From Hydractinia symbiolongicarpus (lineage: Eukaryota > Cnidaria > Hydrozoa > Anthoathecata > Hydractiniidae): a stretch of DNA of 64,000 nt. The position numbers were made by a program, and so were the translations under genes. The DNA lies in assembly GCF_029227915.1 (NCBI RefSeq), contig NC_079879.1, positions 1,488,001 through 1,552,000 on the forward strand. Reading direction: 5' to 3'. Positions 9,643-22,859 of this stretch are shown piece by piece. The notes beneath the pieces are model-generated. The model was not told where the DNA came from and ran no database searches. It saw only the letters and a list, made by a program, of their open reading frames with translations. Each line of letters opens with the position of its first letter. Position 1 is the first letter of the stretch.

Positions 9643-10942
9643 ATGTTTTCATTTTTGATGAGACGCTGAATAAAAGAAGTTTAATCGCCGGCAAACGAAA
9701 ACCCGCGATTTTCCGTATATCATGGACTCGGCCCGTATAGTCAAATGTATACAAAGAAAGTACCCAGGGAGTAAACTCATTTCCTGAACGAGTTTTTAAA
9801 TTATTTTTTCACCACTAAAACGCATGAGACTTGTAGTTTTCAAAAATGATTTCATTTTTGATGAGACGCTGAATAAAAGGAGTTTAATCGCCGGCAAACG
9901 AAAACCCGCGATTTCCCGTATATCCCGGACTCGGCCCCTATAGTCGAATGTATACAAAGAAAGTACCCAAGGAGTAAACTGATTTCCCGAACGATTCTTT
10001 AAATTTTTTTTCACCACTAAAACGCATGAGACTTGTAGTTTACAAAATTCTTTTCATTTTTGATGAGACGCTGAATAAAAGAAGTTTAATCGCCGGCAAA
10101 CGAAAACCCGCGATTTTCCGTATACCATGGACTCGGCCCGTATAGTCAAAAGTATACAAAGAAAGTACCCAGGGAGTAAACACATTTCCCGAACGATTTT
10201 TTAAATTATTTTTTCACCACTAAAACGCATGAGACTTGTAGTTTTCAAAAATGATTTCATTTTTGATGAGATGCTGAATAAAAGGAGTTTAATCTCCGGC
10301 AAACGAAAACCCGCGATTTCCCGTAGGTCCCGGACCCGGCCCGTATAGTCAAAAGTATACAAAGAAAGTACCCAGGGAGTAAACTCATTTCCTGAACGAT
10401 TTTTTAATTTATTTTTTCACCACTAAAACGCATGAGACTTGTAGTTTATAAAAATGATTTCATTTTTGATGAGACGCTGAATAAAAGGAGTTTAATCGCC
10501 GGCAAACGAAAACCCGCGATTTCCCGTAAATCCCGAGCCTGGCCCGTATAGTCGAATGCATAGAAAGAAAGTACTCAGTCAGTAAACTGATTTACTGAAC
10601 GATTCTTTAAATTATTTTTTCACCACTAAACCGCACGAGACTTGTAGTTCTCAAAAATGATTTCATTTTTGATGAGACGCTGAATAAAAGGAGTTTAATC
10701 TCCGGCAAACAAAAACCCGCAATTTCCCGTAGGTCCGGGACCCGGCCCGTATAGTCAAAAGTATACAAAGAAAATAAGCAGGGAGTAAACTCATTTCCCG
10801 AACGATTCTTTAAATTATTATTTCACCACTAAAACGCATGGGACTTGTAGTTTTCAAAAATGTTTTCATTTTTGATGGGACGCTGAATAGAATAAGTTTA
10901 ATCGCCGGCAAACGAAAACCCGCGATTTCCCGTAAATCCCGG
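9643..10942 (+). repeat. Segment homologous to 7.0-7.9 kb plus short linker
   Basis: Up to about 10.55 kb this repeats the 7.0-7.9 kb segment at an offset of about 2,634 bp, including the CCCCTATAGTCG and TATACCATGG variants. From there to 10.94 kb it carries the AAACCGCACGAG and CATGGG monomers. The order [7.0-7.9][7.9-9.6][7.0-7.9 copy][linker][7.9-9.6 copy] shows that a unit of about 2.6-3.0 kb was duplicated and then edited. Confidence 0.75.
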
Positions 10943-12682
10943 GCCTGGCCCGTATAGTTGAATGCATAGAAAGAAAGTACTCAGTCAGTTAACTGATTTC
11001 CCGAACGATTCTTTAAATTATTTTTTCACCACTAAAACGCATGAGACTTGTAGTTTACAAAAATGTTTTCATTTTTGATGAGACGCTGAATAAAAGAAGT
11101 TTAATCGCCGGCAAACGAAAACCCGCGATTTTCCGTATATCATGGACTGGGCCCGTATAGTCAAATGCATACAAAGAAAGTACCCAGGGAGTAAACTCAT
11201 TTCCCGAACGATTTTTTAAATTACTTTTTCACCAGTAAAACGCATGAGACTTGTAGTTTTCAAAAATGATTTCATTTTTGATGAGACGTGAATAAAAGGA
11301 GTTTAATCGCCGGCAAACGAAAACCCGCGATTTCCCGTAAATCCCGGGCCTGGCCCGTATAGTCGAATGCATACAAAGAAAGTACTCAGTCAGTAAACTG
11401 ATTTCCCGAACGATTCTTTAAATTATTTTTTCACCACTAAAACGCATGAGACTTGTAGTTTACAAAAATGTTTTCATTTTTGATGAGACGCTGAATAAAA
11501 GAAGTTTAATCGCCGGCAAACGAAAACCCGCGATTTTCCGTATATCATGGACTCGGCCCGTATAGTCATATGTATACAAAGAAAGTACCCAGGGAGTAAA
11601 CTCATTTCCTGAACGAGTTTTTAAATTATTTTTTCACCACTAAAACGCATGAGACTTGTAGTTTTCAAAAATGATTTCATTTTTGATGAGACGCTGAATA
11701 AAAGGAGTTTAATCGCCGGCAAACGAAAACCCGCGATTTCCCGTATATCCCGGACTCGGCCCGTATAGTCGAATGTATACAAAGAAAGTACCCAAGGAGT
11801 AAACTGATTTCCCGAACGATTCTTTAAATTTTTTTTCACCACTAAAACGCATGAGACTTGTAGTTTACAAAATTATTTTCATTTTTGATGAGACGCTGAA
11901 TAAAAGAAGTTTAATCGCCGGCAAACGAAAACCCGCGATTTTCCGTATATCACGGACTCGGCCCGTATAGTCAAAAGTATACAAAGAAAGTACCCAGGGA
12001 GTAAACACATTTCCCGAACGATTTTTTAAATTATTTTTTCACCACTAAAACGCATGAGACTTGTAGTTTTCAAAAATGATTTCATTTTTGATGAGATGCT
12101 GAATAAAAGGAGTTTAATCTCCGGCAAACGAAAACCCGCGATTTCCCGTAGGTCCCGGACCCGGCCCGTATAGTCAAAAGTATACAAAGAAAGTACCCAG
12201 GGAGTAAACTCATTTCCTGAACGATTTTTTAATTTATTTTTTCACCACTAAAACGCATGAGACTTGTAGTTTATAAAAATGATTTCATTTTTGATGAGAC
12301 GCTGAATAAAAGGAGTTTAATCGCCGGCAAACGAAAACACGCGATTTCCCGTAAATCCCGGACTCAGCCTGTATAGTCAAAAGTATACAAAGAAAGTACG
12401 CAGGGAGTAAACTCATTTCCCGAACGATTCTTTAAATTATTATTTCACCACTAAAACGCATGAGACTTGTAGTTTTCAAAAATGATTTCATTTTTATGAG
12501 ACGCTGAATAAAAGGAGTTTAATCGCCGGCAAACGAAAACCCGCGATTTCCCGTATATCCCGGACTCGGCCCGTATAGTCGAATGTATACAAAGAAAGTA
12601 CCCAAGGAGTAAACTGATTTCCCGAACGATTCTTTAAATTTTTTTTCACCACTAAAACGCATGAGACTTGTAGTTTACAAAA
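10943..12682 (+). repeat. 1.74-kb block, second copy of 7903-9642
   Basis: Near-identical to 7903-9642 (offset 3,040 bp). The same material is represented again, more diverged, at about 15.6-17.3 kb (offset 4,662 bp), with differences such as AAAGACG for AAAGAAG near 15758, ACTCGG for ACTGGG near 15810, and CGAATAG for CGTATAG near 16223. The three copies thus rank by age. Confidence 0.83.
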
Positions 12683-13017
12683 TTATTTTCATTTTTGATG
12701 AGACGCTGAATAAAAGAAGTTTAATCGCCGGCAAACGAAAACCCGCGATTTTCCGTATATCACGGACTCGGCCCGTATAGTCAAAAGTATACAAAGAAAG
12801 TACCCAGGGAGTAAACACATTTCCCGAACGATTTTTTAAATTATTTTTTCACCACTAAAACGCATGAGACTTGTAGTTTTCAAAAATGATTTCATTTTTG
12901 ATGAGATGCTGAATAAAAGGAGTTTAATCTCCGGCAAACGAAAACCCGCGATTTCCCGTAGGTCCCGGACCCGGCCCGTATAGTCAAAAGTCTACAAAGA
13001 AAGTACCCAGGGAGTAA

Positions 13018-13423
13018 ACGCATTTCCTGAACGATTTTTTAATTTATTTTTTCACCACTAAAACGCATGAGACTTGTAGTTTATAAAAATGATTTCATTT
13101 TTGATGAGACGCTGAATAAAAGGAGTTTAATCGCCGGCAAACGAAAACACGCGATTTCCCGTAAATCCCGGACTCGGCCTGTATAGTCAAAAGTATACAA
13201 AGAAAGTACGCAGGGAGTAAACGCATTTCCTGAACGATTTTTTAATTTATTTTTTCACCACTAAAACGCATGAGACTTGTAGTTTATAAAAATGATTTCA
13301 TTTTTGATGAGACGCTGAATAAAAGGAGTTTAATCGCCGGCAAACGAAAACACGCGATTTCCCGTAAATCCCGGACTCGGCCTGTATAGTCAAAAGTATA
13401 CAAAGAAAGTACGCAGGGAGTAA
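13018..13423 (+). repeat. Single-monomer (203-bp) tandem duplication
   Basis: Two consecutive monomers are the same variant, with GTAAACGCATTTCCTGAACG, TTTATAAAAATGATTTC, AAAACACGCG and GACTCGGCCTG. The paralogous region near 17.65-17.9 kb (offset 4,662 bp) has only one copy and shares the GTCTACAAAG and AAACGCATTTCC marks, so the extra monomer here arose after that larger duplication. Confidence 0.85.
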
Positions 13424-14919
13424 ACTCATTTCCCGAACGATTCTTTAAATTATTATTTCACCACTAAAACGCATGAGACTTGTAGTTTTCAAAAATGTTT
13501 TCATTCTTGATAAGACGCTAAAAAAAAAAAGTTTAATCGCGGGCAAACGAAAACCCGAGATTTCCCGAAAATCTCGGGTTGGCCCCTATAGTCAAAAGTA
13601 TACAAAGAAAGTACCCAGGCAGTAAACTCATTTTTGGAACGTTTTTTTGAATTATTTTTTCACCACTATAACGCATGAGAATTGTAGTATTCAAAAATGT
13701 TTTCATTTTTGATGGGACGCTGAATAGAAGAAGTTTAATCGCCGGCAAACGAAAACCCGCAATTTCCCGTAGGTCCGGGACCCGGCCCGTATAGTCAAAA
13801 GTATACAAAGAAAATACGCAGGGAGTAAACTCATTTCCCGAACGATTCTTTAAATTATTATTTCACCACTAAAACGCATGGGACTTGTAGTTTTCAAAAA
13901 TGTTTTCATTTTTGATGGAACGCTGAATAGAAGAAGTTTAATCGCCGGCAAACGAAAACCCGCGATTTCCCGTAAATCCCGGGCCTGGCTCGTATAGTTG
14001 AATGCATAGAAAGAAAGTACTCAGTCAGTAAACTGATTTCCCGAACGATTCTTTAAATTATTTTTTCACCACTAAAACGCATGAGACTTGTAGTTTTCAA
14101 AAATGTTTTTATTTTTGATGAGACGCTGAATAAAAGAAGTTTAATCGCCGGCAAACGAAAACCCGCGATTTTCCGTATATCATGGACTCGGCCCGTATAG
14201 TCAAATGCATACATAAAAAGTACCCAGGGAGTAAACTCATTTCCCGAACGATTTTTTAAATTACTTTTTCACCACTAAAACGCATGAGACTTGTAGTTTT
14301 CAAAAATGATTTCATTTTTGATGAGACGTGAATAAAAGGAGTTTAATCGCCGGCAAACGAAAACCCGCGATTTCCCGTAAATCCCGGGCCTGGCCCGTAT
14401 AGTCGAATGCATACAAAGAAAGTACTCAGTCAGTAAACTGATTTCCCGAACGATTCTTTAAATTATTTTTTCACCACTAAAACGCATGAGACTTGTAGTT
14501 TACAAAAATGTTTTCATTTTTGATGAGACGCTGAATAAAAGAAGTTTAATCGCCGGCAAACGAAAACCCGCGATTTTCCGTATATCATGGACTCGGCCCG
14601 TATAGTCAAATGTATACAAAGAAAGTACCCAGGGAGTAAACTCATTTCCTGAACGAGTTTTTAAATTATTTTTTCACCACTAAAACGCATCAGACTTGTA
14701 GTTTTCAAAAATGATTTCATTTTTGATGAGACGCTGAATAAAAGGAGTTTAATCGCCGGCAAACCAAAACCCGCGATTTCCCGTATATCCCGGACTCGGC
14801 CCGTATAGTCGAATGTATACAAAGAAAGTACCCAAGGAGTAAACTGATTTCCCGAACGATTCTTTAAATTTTTTTTCACCACTAAAACGCATGAGACTTG
14901 TAGTTTACAAAATTCTTTT
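13424..14919 (+). repeat. Mixed monomers resembling 5.4-6.4 kb
   Basis: Starts with an A10-class monomer (run 13520-13530) holding the perfect 10-bp inverted repeat. From about 13.8 kb it follows the order of 5.3-6.4 kb at an offset of about 8,512 bp (42 monomers), sharing GGCTCGTATAGTTGAATG and GACGTGAATAAAAGG. Only satellite is present. Confidence 0.78.
13554..13578. other. Perfect 10-bp inverted repeat in an A10-class monomer
   Basis: CCCGAGATTT and AAATCTCGGG pair at all ten positions around the loop CCCGA. Most A10-class monomers read AAATCCCGGG instead and so lose two pairs. The same perfect form is at 18011-18035. DNA hairpin or cruciform potential is directly visible; a function is not. 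Confidence 0.6.
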
Positions 14920-17916
14920 CATTTTTGATGAGACGCTGAATAAAAGGAGTTTAATCTCCGGCAAACGAAAACCCGCGATTTCCCGTAGGTCCCGGACCCG
15001 GCCCGTATAGTCAAAAGTATACAAAGAAAGTACCCAGGGAGTAAACTCATTTCCTGAACGATTTTTTAATTTATTTTTTCACCACTAAAACGCATGAGAC
15101 TTGTAGTTTATAAAAATGATTTCATTTTTGATGAGACGCTGAATAAAAGGAGTTTAATCGCCGGCAAACGAAAACCCGCGATTTCCCGTAAATCCCGAGC
15201 CTGGCCCGTATAGTCGAATGCATAGAAAGAAAGTACTCAGTCAGTAAACTGATTTACTGAACGATTCTTTAAATTATTTTTTCACCACTAAACCGCACGA
15301 GACTTGTAGTTCTCAAAAATGATTTCATTTTTGATGAGACGCTGAATAAAAGGAGTTTAATCTCCGGCAAACGAAAACCCGCAATTTCCCGTAGGTCCGG
15401 GACCCGGCCCGTATAGTCAAAAGTATACAAAGAAAATACGCAGGGAGTAAACTCATTTCCCGAACGATTCTTTAAATTATTATTTCACCACTAAAACGCA
15501 TGGGACTTGTAGTTTTCAAAAATGTTTTCATTTTTGATGGGACGCTGAATAGAATAAGTTTAATCGCCGGCAAACGAAAACCCGCGATTTCCCGTAAATC
15601 CCGGGCCTGGCCCGTATAGTTGAATGCATAGAAAGAAAGTACTCAGTCAGTAAACTGATTTCCCGAACGATTCTTTAAATTATTTTTTCACCACTAAAAC
15701 GCATGAGACTTGTAGTTTACAAAAATGTTTTCATTTTTGATGAGACGCTGAATAAAAGACGTTTAATCGCCGGCAAACGAAAACCCGCGATTTTCCGTAT
15801 ATCATGGACTCGGCCCGTATAGTCAAATGCATACAAAGAAAGTACCCAGGGAGTAAACTCATTTCCCGAACGATTTTTTAAATTACTTTTTCACCACTAA
15901 AACGCATGAGACTTGTAGTTTTCAAAAATGATTTCATTTTTGATGAGACGTGAATAAAAGGAGTTTAATCGCCGGCAAACGAAAACCCGCGATTTCCCGT
16001 AAATCCCGGGCCTGGCCCGTATAGTCGAATGCATACAAAGAAAGTACTCAGTCAGTAAACTGATTTCCCGAACGATTCTTTAAATTATTTTTTCACCACT
16101 AAAACGCATGAGACTTGTAGTTTACAAAAATGTTTTCATTTTTGATGAGACGCTGAATAAAAGAAGTTTAATCGCCGGCAAACGAAAACCCGCGATTTTC
16201 CGTATATCATGGACTCGGCCCGAATAGTCATATGTATACAAAGAAAGTACCCAGGGAGTAAACTCATTTCCTGAACGAGTTTTTAAATTATTTTTTCACC
16301 ACTAAAACGCATGAGACTTGTAGTTTTCAAAAATGATTTCATTTTTGATGAGACGCTGAATAAAGGGAGTTTAATCGCCGGCAAACGAAAACCCGCGATT
16401 TCCCGTATATCCCGGACTCGGCCCGTATAGTCGAATGTATACAAAGAAAGTACCCAAGGAGTAAACTGATTTCCCGAACGATTCTTTAAATTTTTTTTCA
16501 CCACTAAAACGCATGAGACTTGTAGTTTACAAAATTATTTTCATTTTTGATGAGACGCTGAATAAAAGAAGTTTAATCGCCGGCAAACGAAAACCCGCGA
16601 TTTTCCGTATATCACGGACTCGGCCCGTATAGTCAAAAGTATACAAAGAAAGTACCCAGGGAGTAAACACATTTCCCGAACGATTTTTTAAATTATTTTT
16701 TCACCACTAAAACGCATGAGACTTGTAGTTTTCAAAAATGATTTCATTTTTGATGAGATGCTGAATAAAAGGAGTTTAATCTCCGGCAAACGAAAACCCG
16801 CGATTTCCCGTAGGTCCCGGACCCGGCCCGTATAGTCAAAAGTATACAAAGAAAGTACCCAGGGAGTAAACTCATTTCCTGAACGATTTTTTAATTTATT
16901 TTTTCACCACTAAAACGCATGAGACTTGTAGTTTATAAAAATGATTTCATTTTTGATGAGACGCTGAATAAAAGGAGTTTAATCGCCGGCAAACGAAAAC
17001 ACGCGATTTCCCGTAAATCCCGGACTCGGCCTGTATAGTCAAAAGTATACAAAGAAAGTACGCAGGGAGTAAACTCATTTCCCGAACGATTCTTTAAATT
17101 ATTATTTCACCACTAAAACGCATGAGACTTGTAGTTTTCAAAAATGATTTCATTTTTATGAGACGCTGAATAAAAGGAGTTTAATCGCCGGCAAACGAAA
17201 ACCCGCGATTTCCCGTATATCCCGGACTCGGCCCGTATAGTCGAATGTATACAAAGAAAGTTCCCAAGGAGTAAACTGATTTCCCGAACGATTCTTTAAA
17301 TTTTTTTTCACCACTAAAACGCATGAGACTTGTAGTTTACAAAATTATTTTCATTTTTGATGAGACGCTGAATAAAAGAAGTTTAATCGCCGGCAAACGA
17401 AAACCCGCGATTTTCCGTATATCACGGACTCGGCCCGTATAGTCAAAAGTATACAAAGAAAGTACCCAGGGAGTAAACACATTTCCCGAACGATTTTTTA
17501 AATTATTTTTTCACCACTAAAACGCATGAGACTTGTAGTTTTCAAAAATGATTTCATTTTTGATGAGATGCTGAATAAAAGGAGTTTAATCTCCGGCAAA
17601 CGAAAACCCGCGATTTCCCGTAGGTCCCGGACCCGGCCCGTATAGTCAAAAGTCTACAAAGAAAGTACCCAGGGAGTAAACGCATTTCCTGAACGATTTT
17701 TAATTTATTTTTTCACCACTAAAACGCATGAGACTTGTAGTTTATAAAAATGATTTCATTTTTGATGAGACGCTGAATAAAAGGAGTTTAATCGCCGGCA
17801 AACGAAAACACGCGATTTCCCGTAAATCCCGGACTCGGCCTGTATAGTCAAAAGTATACAAAGAAAGTACGCAGGGAGTAAACTCATTTCCCGAACGATT
17901 CTTTAAATTATTATTT
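14920..17916 (+). repeat. ~3-kb paralogue of 10.26-13.2 kb (offset 4,662 bp)
   Basis: Monomer order and rare marks match, including CCCGAGCCTGG, AAACCGCACGAG, TTTTTATGAGACG (12493 and 17155) and GTCTACAAAG (12991 and 17653). Scattered substitutions show that this duplication is older than those at 3,040 or 1,013 bp. A private CATCAGACTTG variant lies just upstream near 14690. Confidence 0.8.
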
Positions 17917-18803
17917 CACCACTAAAACGCATGAGACTTGTAGTTTTCAAAAATGTTTTCATTCTTGATAAGACGCTAAAAAAAAAAGTTTAATCGCCGG
18001 CAAACGAAAACCCGAGATTTCCCGAAAATCTCGGGCTTGGCCCCTATAGTCAAAAGTATACAAAGAAAGTACCCAGGCAGTAAACTCATTTTTGGAACGT
18101 TTTTTTGAATTATTTTTTCACCACTATAACGCATGAGACTTGTAGTATTCAAAAATGTTTTCATTTTTGATGGGACGCTGAATAGAAGAAGTTTAATCGC
18201 CGGCAAACGAAAACCCGCAATTTCCCGTAAATCCCGGGCCTGGCCCGTATAGTCGAATGCATACAAAGAAAGTACTCAGTCAGTAAACTCATTTCCCGAA
18301 CGATTCTTTAAATTATTTTTTCACCACTAAAACGCATGAGACTTGTAGTTTACAAAAATGTTTTCATTTTTGATGAGACGCAAACTAAAACCCGCGATTT
18401 TCCGTATATCATGGACTCGCCCGTAAAGTTAAATGTATACAAAGAAAATACCCAGGGAGTAAACTCATTTCCCGAACGATTTTTAAAATTATTTTTTCAC
18501 CACTATAACGCATGAGACTTGTAGTATTCAAAAAGGTTTTCATTTTTGATGGGACGCTGAATAAAAGGAGTTTAATCGCCTGCAAACGAAAACCCGCGAT
18601 TTCCCGTAAATCCCGGGCCTGGCCCGTATAGTCGAATGCATACAAAGAAAGTACTCAGTCAGTAAACTCGTTTCCCGAACGATTCCTTAAATTATTTTTT
18701 CACCACTAAAACGCATGAGACTTGTGTAGTGTAGTCGAATGCATACAAAGAAAGTACTCAGTCAGTAAATTGATTTCATGAACGATTCTTTAAATTATTT
18801 TTT
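17917..18803 (+). repeat. 888-bp higher-order cassette, copy 2
   Basis: Same five-monomer order as copy 1, total 887 bp. The 26-bp-deleted monomer lies at 18322-18497 and the 103-bp one at 18701-18803. Its A10-class monomer carries the perfect 10-bp hairpin at 18011-18035. The deletion breakpoints match those of the other copies, so the cassettes descend from one ancestor rather than from repeated deletion. Confidence 0.9.
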
Positions 18804-18937
18804 CACCACTAAAACGCATGAGACTTGTAGTTTACAAGAATGTTTTCATTTTTGATGAGACGCTGAATAAAAGAAGTTTAATCGCCGGCAAACGAAAACC
18901 CGCTATTTTCCGTATATCATGGACTCGGCCCGTATAG

Positions 18938-21283
18938 TCAAAAGTATACAAAGAAAATACGCAGTGAGTAAACTCATTTCCCGAACGATTCTTTAAATTA
19001 TTATTTCACCACTAAAACGCATGGGACTTGTAGTTTTCAAAAATGTTTTCATTTTTGATGGGACGCTGAATAGAAGAAGTTTAATCGCCGGCAAACGAAA
19101 ACCCGCGATCTCCCGTAAATCCCGGGCCTGGCCCGTATAGTCGAATGCATACAAAGAAAGTACTCAGTTAGTAAACTCATTTCCCGAACGATTCTTTAAA
19201 TTATTTTTTCACCACTAAAACGCATGAGACTTGTAGTTTTCAAAAATGTTTTCATTCTTGATAAGACGCTGAAAAAAAAAAGTTTAATCGCGGGCAAACG
19301 AAAACCCGAGATTTCCCGTAAATCCCGGGCTTGGCCCATATAGTCAAAAGTACACAAAAAAAGCACCCAGGCAGTAAACTCATTTTTGGAATGTTCTTTT
19401 GAATTATTTTTTCACCACTGTAACGCATGAGACTTGTAGTATTCAAAAATGTTTTCATTTTTGATGGGACGCTGAATAGAATAAGTTTAATCGCCGGGAA
19501 ACGAAAACCCGCGATTTCCCGTAAATCCCGAGCCTGGCCCGTATAGTCGAATGCATAGAAAGAAAGTACTCAGTCAGTAAACTGATTTACTGAACGATTC
19601 TTTAAATTATTTTTTCACCACTAAACCGCACGAGACTTGTAGTTCTCAAAAATGATTTCATTTTTGATGAGACGCTGAATAAAAGGAGTTTAATCTCCGG
19701 CAAACGAAAACCCGCAATTTCCCGTAGGTCCGGGACCCGGCCCGTATGGTCAAAAGTATACAAAGAAAATACGCAGGGAGTAAACTCATTTCCCGAACGA
19801 TTCTTTAAATTATTATTTCACCACTAAAACGCATGGGACTTGTAGTTTTCAAAAATGTTTTCATTTTTGATGTGACGCTGAATAGAATAAGTTTAATCGC
19901 CGGCAAACGAAAACCCGCGATTTTCCGTATATCATGGACTCGGCCCGTATAGTCAAATGCATACAAAGAAAGTACCCAGGGAGTAAACTCATTTCCCGAA
20001 CGATTTTTTAAATTATTATTTCACCACTAAAACGCATGGGACTTGTAGTTTTCAAAAATGTTTTCATTTTTGATGAGAAGTTGAATAAAAGGAGTTTAAT
20101 CTCCGGCAAACGAAAACCCGCAATTTCCCGTAGGTCCGGGACCCGGCCTGTATAGTCAAAAGTATACAAAGAAAATACGCAGTGAGTAAACTCATTTCCC
20201 GAACGATTCTTTAAATTATTATTTCACCACTAAAACGCATGGGACTTGTAGTTTTCAAAAATGTTTTCATTTTTGATGGGACGCTGAATAGAAGAAGTTT
20301 AATCGCCGGCAAACGAAAACCCGTGATCTCCCGTAAATCCCGGACCTGGCCCGTATAGTCGAATGCATACAAAGAAAGTACTCAGTTAGTAAACTCATTT
20401 CCCGAACGATTCTTTAAATTATTTTTTCACCACTAAAACGCATGAGACTTGTAGTTTTCAAAAATGTTTTCATTCTTGATAAGACGCTGAAAAAAAAAAG
20501 TTTAATCGCGGGCAAACGAAAACCCGAGATTTCCCGTAAATCCCGGGCTTGGCCCATATAGTCAAAAGCACACAAAAAAAGCACCCAGGCAGTAAACTCA
20601 TTTTTGGAATGTTCTTTTGAATTGTTTTTTCACCACTGTAACGCATGAGACTTGTAGTATTCAAAAATGTTTTCATTTTTGATGGGACGCTGAATAGAAT
20701 AAGTTTAATCGCCGGCAAACGAAAACCCGCGATTTCCCGTAAATCCCGAGCCTGGCCCGTATAGTCGAATGCATAGAAAGAAAGTACTCAGTCAGTAAAC
20801 TGATTTACTGAACGATTCTTTAAATTATTTTTTCACCACTAAACCGCACGAGACTTGTAGTTCTCAAAAATGATTTCATTTTTGATGAGACGCTGAATAA
20901 AAGGAGTTTAATCTCCGGCAAACGAAAACCCGCAATTTCCCGTAGGTCCGGGACCCGGCCCGTATGGTCAAAAGTATACAAAGAAAATACGCAGGGAGTA
21001 AACTCATTTCCCGAACGATTCTTTAAATTATTATTTCACCACTAAAACGCATGGGACATGTAGTTTTCAAAAATGTTTTCATTTTTGATGTGACGCTGAA
21101 TAGAATAAGTTTAATCGCCGGCAAACGAAAACCCGCGATTTTCCGTATATCATGGACTCGGCCCGTATAGTCAAATGCATACAAAGAAAGTACCCAGGGA
21201 GGAAACTCATTTCCCGAACGATTTTTTAAATTATTATTTCACCACTAAAACGCATGGGACTTGTAGTTTTCAAAAATGATTTC
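18938..21283 (+). repeat. Duplicated 1,218-bp six-monomer unit
   Basis: About 18,938-20,065 matches 20,156-21,283 at an offset of 1,218 bp. Shared private marks are GCAGTGAGTAAAC, AAAAAGCACCC, CCCGTATGGTC and GATGTGACGCTG. Both copies contain an A10-class monomer (19272 and 20490). A few private substitutions separate them, for example GGGACATGTAG near 21055 in the second copy. Confidence 0.82.
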
Positions 21284-22859
21284 ATTTTTGATGAGACGTG
21301 AATAAAAGGAGTTTAATCGCCGGCAAACGAAAACCCGCGATTTCCCGTAAATCCCGGGCCTGGCCCGTATAGTCGAATGCATACAAAGAAAGTACCCAAG
21401 GAGTAAACTGATTTCCCGAACGATTCTTTAAATTTTTTTTCACCACTAAAACGCATGAGACTTGTAGTTTACAAAATTATTTTCATTTTTGATGAGACGC
21501 TGAATAAAAGAAGTTTAATCGCCGGCAAACGAAAACCCGCGATTTTCCGTATATCACGGACTCGGCCCGTATAGTCAAAAGTATACAAAGAAAGTACCCA
21601 GGGAGTAAACACTTTTCCCGAACGATTTTTTAAATTATTTTTTCACCACTAAAACGCATGAGACTTGTAGTTTTCAAAAATGATTTCATTTTTGATGAGA
21701 TGCTGAATAAAAGGAGTTTAATCTCCGGCAAACGAAAACCCGCGATTTCCCGTAGGTCCCGGACCCGGCCCGTATAGTCAAAAGTATACAAAGAAAGTAC
21801 CCAGGGAGTAAACTCATTTCCTGAACTATTTTTTAATTTATTTTTTCACCACTAAAACGCATGAGACTTGTAGTTTATAAAAATGATTTCATTTTTGATG
21901 AGACGCTGAATAAAAGGAGTTTAATCGCCGGCAAACGAAAACACGCGATTTCCTGTAAATCCCGGACTCGGCCTGTATAGTCAAAAGTATACAAAGAAAG
22001 TACGCAGGGAGTAAACTCATTTCCCGAACGATTCTTTAAATTATTATTTCACCACTAAAACGCATGAGACTTGTAGTTTTCAAAAATGATTTCATTTTTA
22101 TGAGACGCTGAATAAAAGGAGTTTAATCGCCGGCAAACGAAAACCCGCGATTTCCCGTATATCCCGGACTCGGCCCGTATAGTCGAATGTATACAAAGAA
22201 AGTACCCAAGGAGTAAACTGATTTCCCGAACGATTCTTTAAAGTTTTTTTCAACACTAAAACGCATGAGACTTGTAGTTTACAAAATTATTTTCATTTTT
22301 GATGAGACGCTGAATAAAAGAAGTTTAATCGCCGGCAAACGAAAACCCGCGATTTTCCGTATATCACGGACTCGGCCCGTATAGTCAAAAGTATACAAAG
22401 AAAGTACCCAGGGAGTAAACACATTTCCCGAACGATTTTTTAAATTATCTTTTCACCACTAAAACGCATTAGACTTGTAGTTTTTAAAAATGATTTCATT
22501 TCTGATGAGATGCTGAATAAAAGGAGTTTAATCTCCGGCAAACGAAAACCCGCGATTTCCCGTAGGTCCCGGACCCGGCCCGTATAGTCAAAGGTCTACA
22601 AAGAAAGTACCCAGGGAGTAAACTCATTTCCTGAACGATTTTTTAATTTATTTTTTCACCACTAAAACGCATGAGACTTGTAGTTTATAAAAATGATTTC
22701 ATTTTTGATGAGACGCTGTATAGAATAAGTTTAATCGCCGGCAAACGAAAACCCGCGATTTCCCGTAAATCCCGGACTCGGCCTGTATAGTCAAAAGTAT
22801 ACAAAGAAAGTACGCAGGGAGTAAACTCATTTCCCGAACGATTCTTTAAATTATTATTT
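21284..22859 (+). repeat. Copy of the 5.5-17 kb type order inserted between cassettes
   Basis: Follows the order GACGTGAATAAAAGG monomer, CCCAAGGAG monomer, TATATCACGG monomer, GAGATGCTG monomer, TTTATAAAAATG monomer and TTTTTATGAGACG monomer, as at about 16.0-17.9 kb. It has more private substitutions than its relatives (for example CAACACTAAAACG near 22250, GCATTAGACTTG near 22468, TTTCTGATGAGATG near 22499). Confidence 0.78.
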
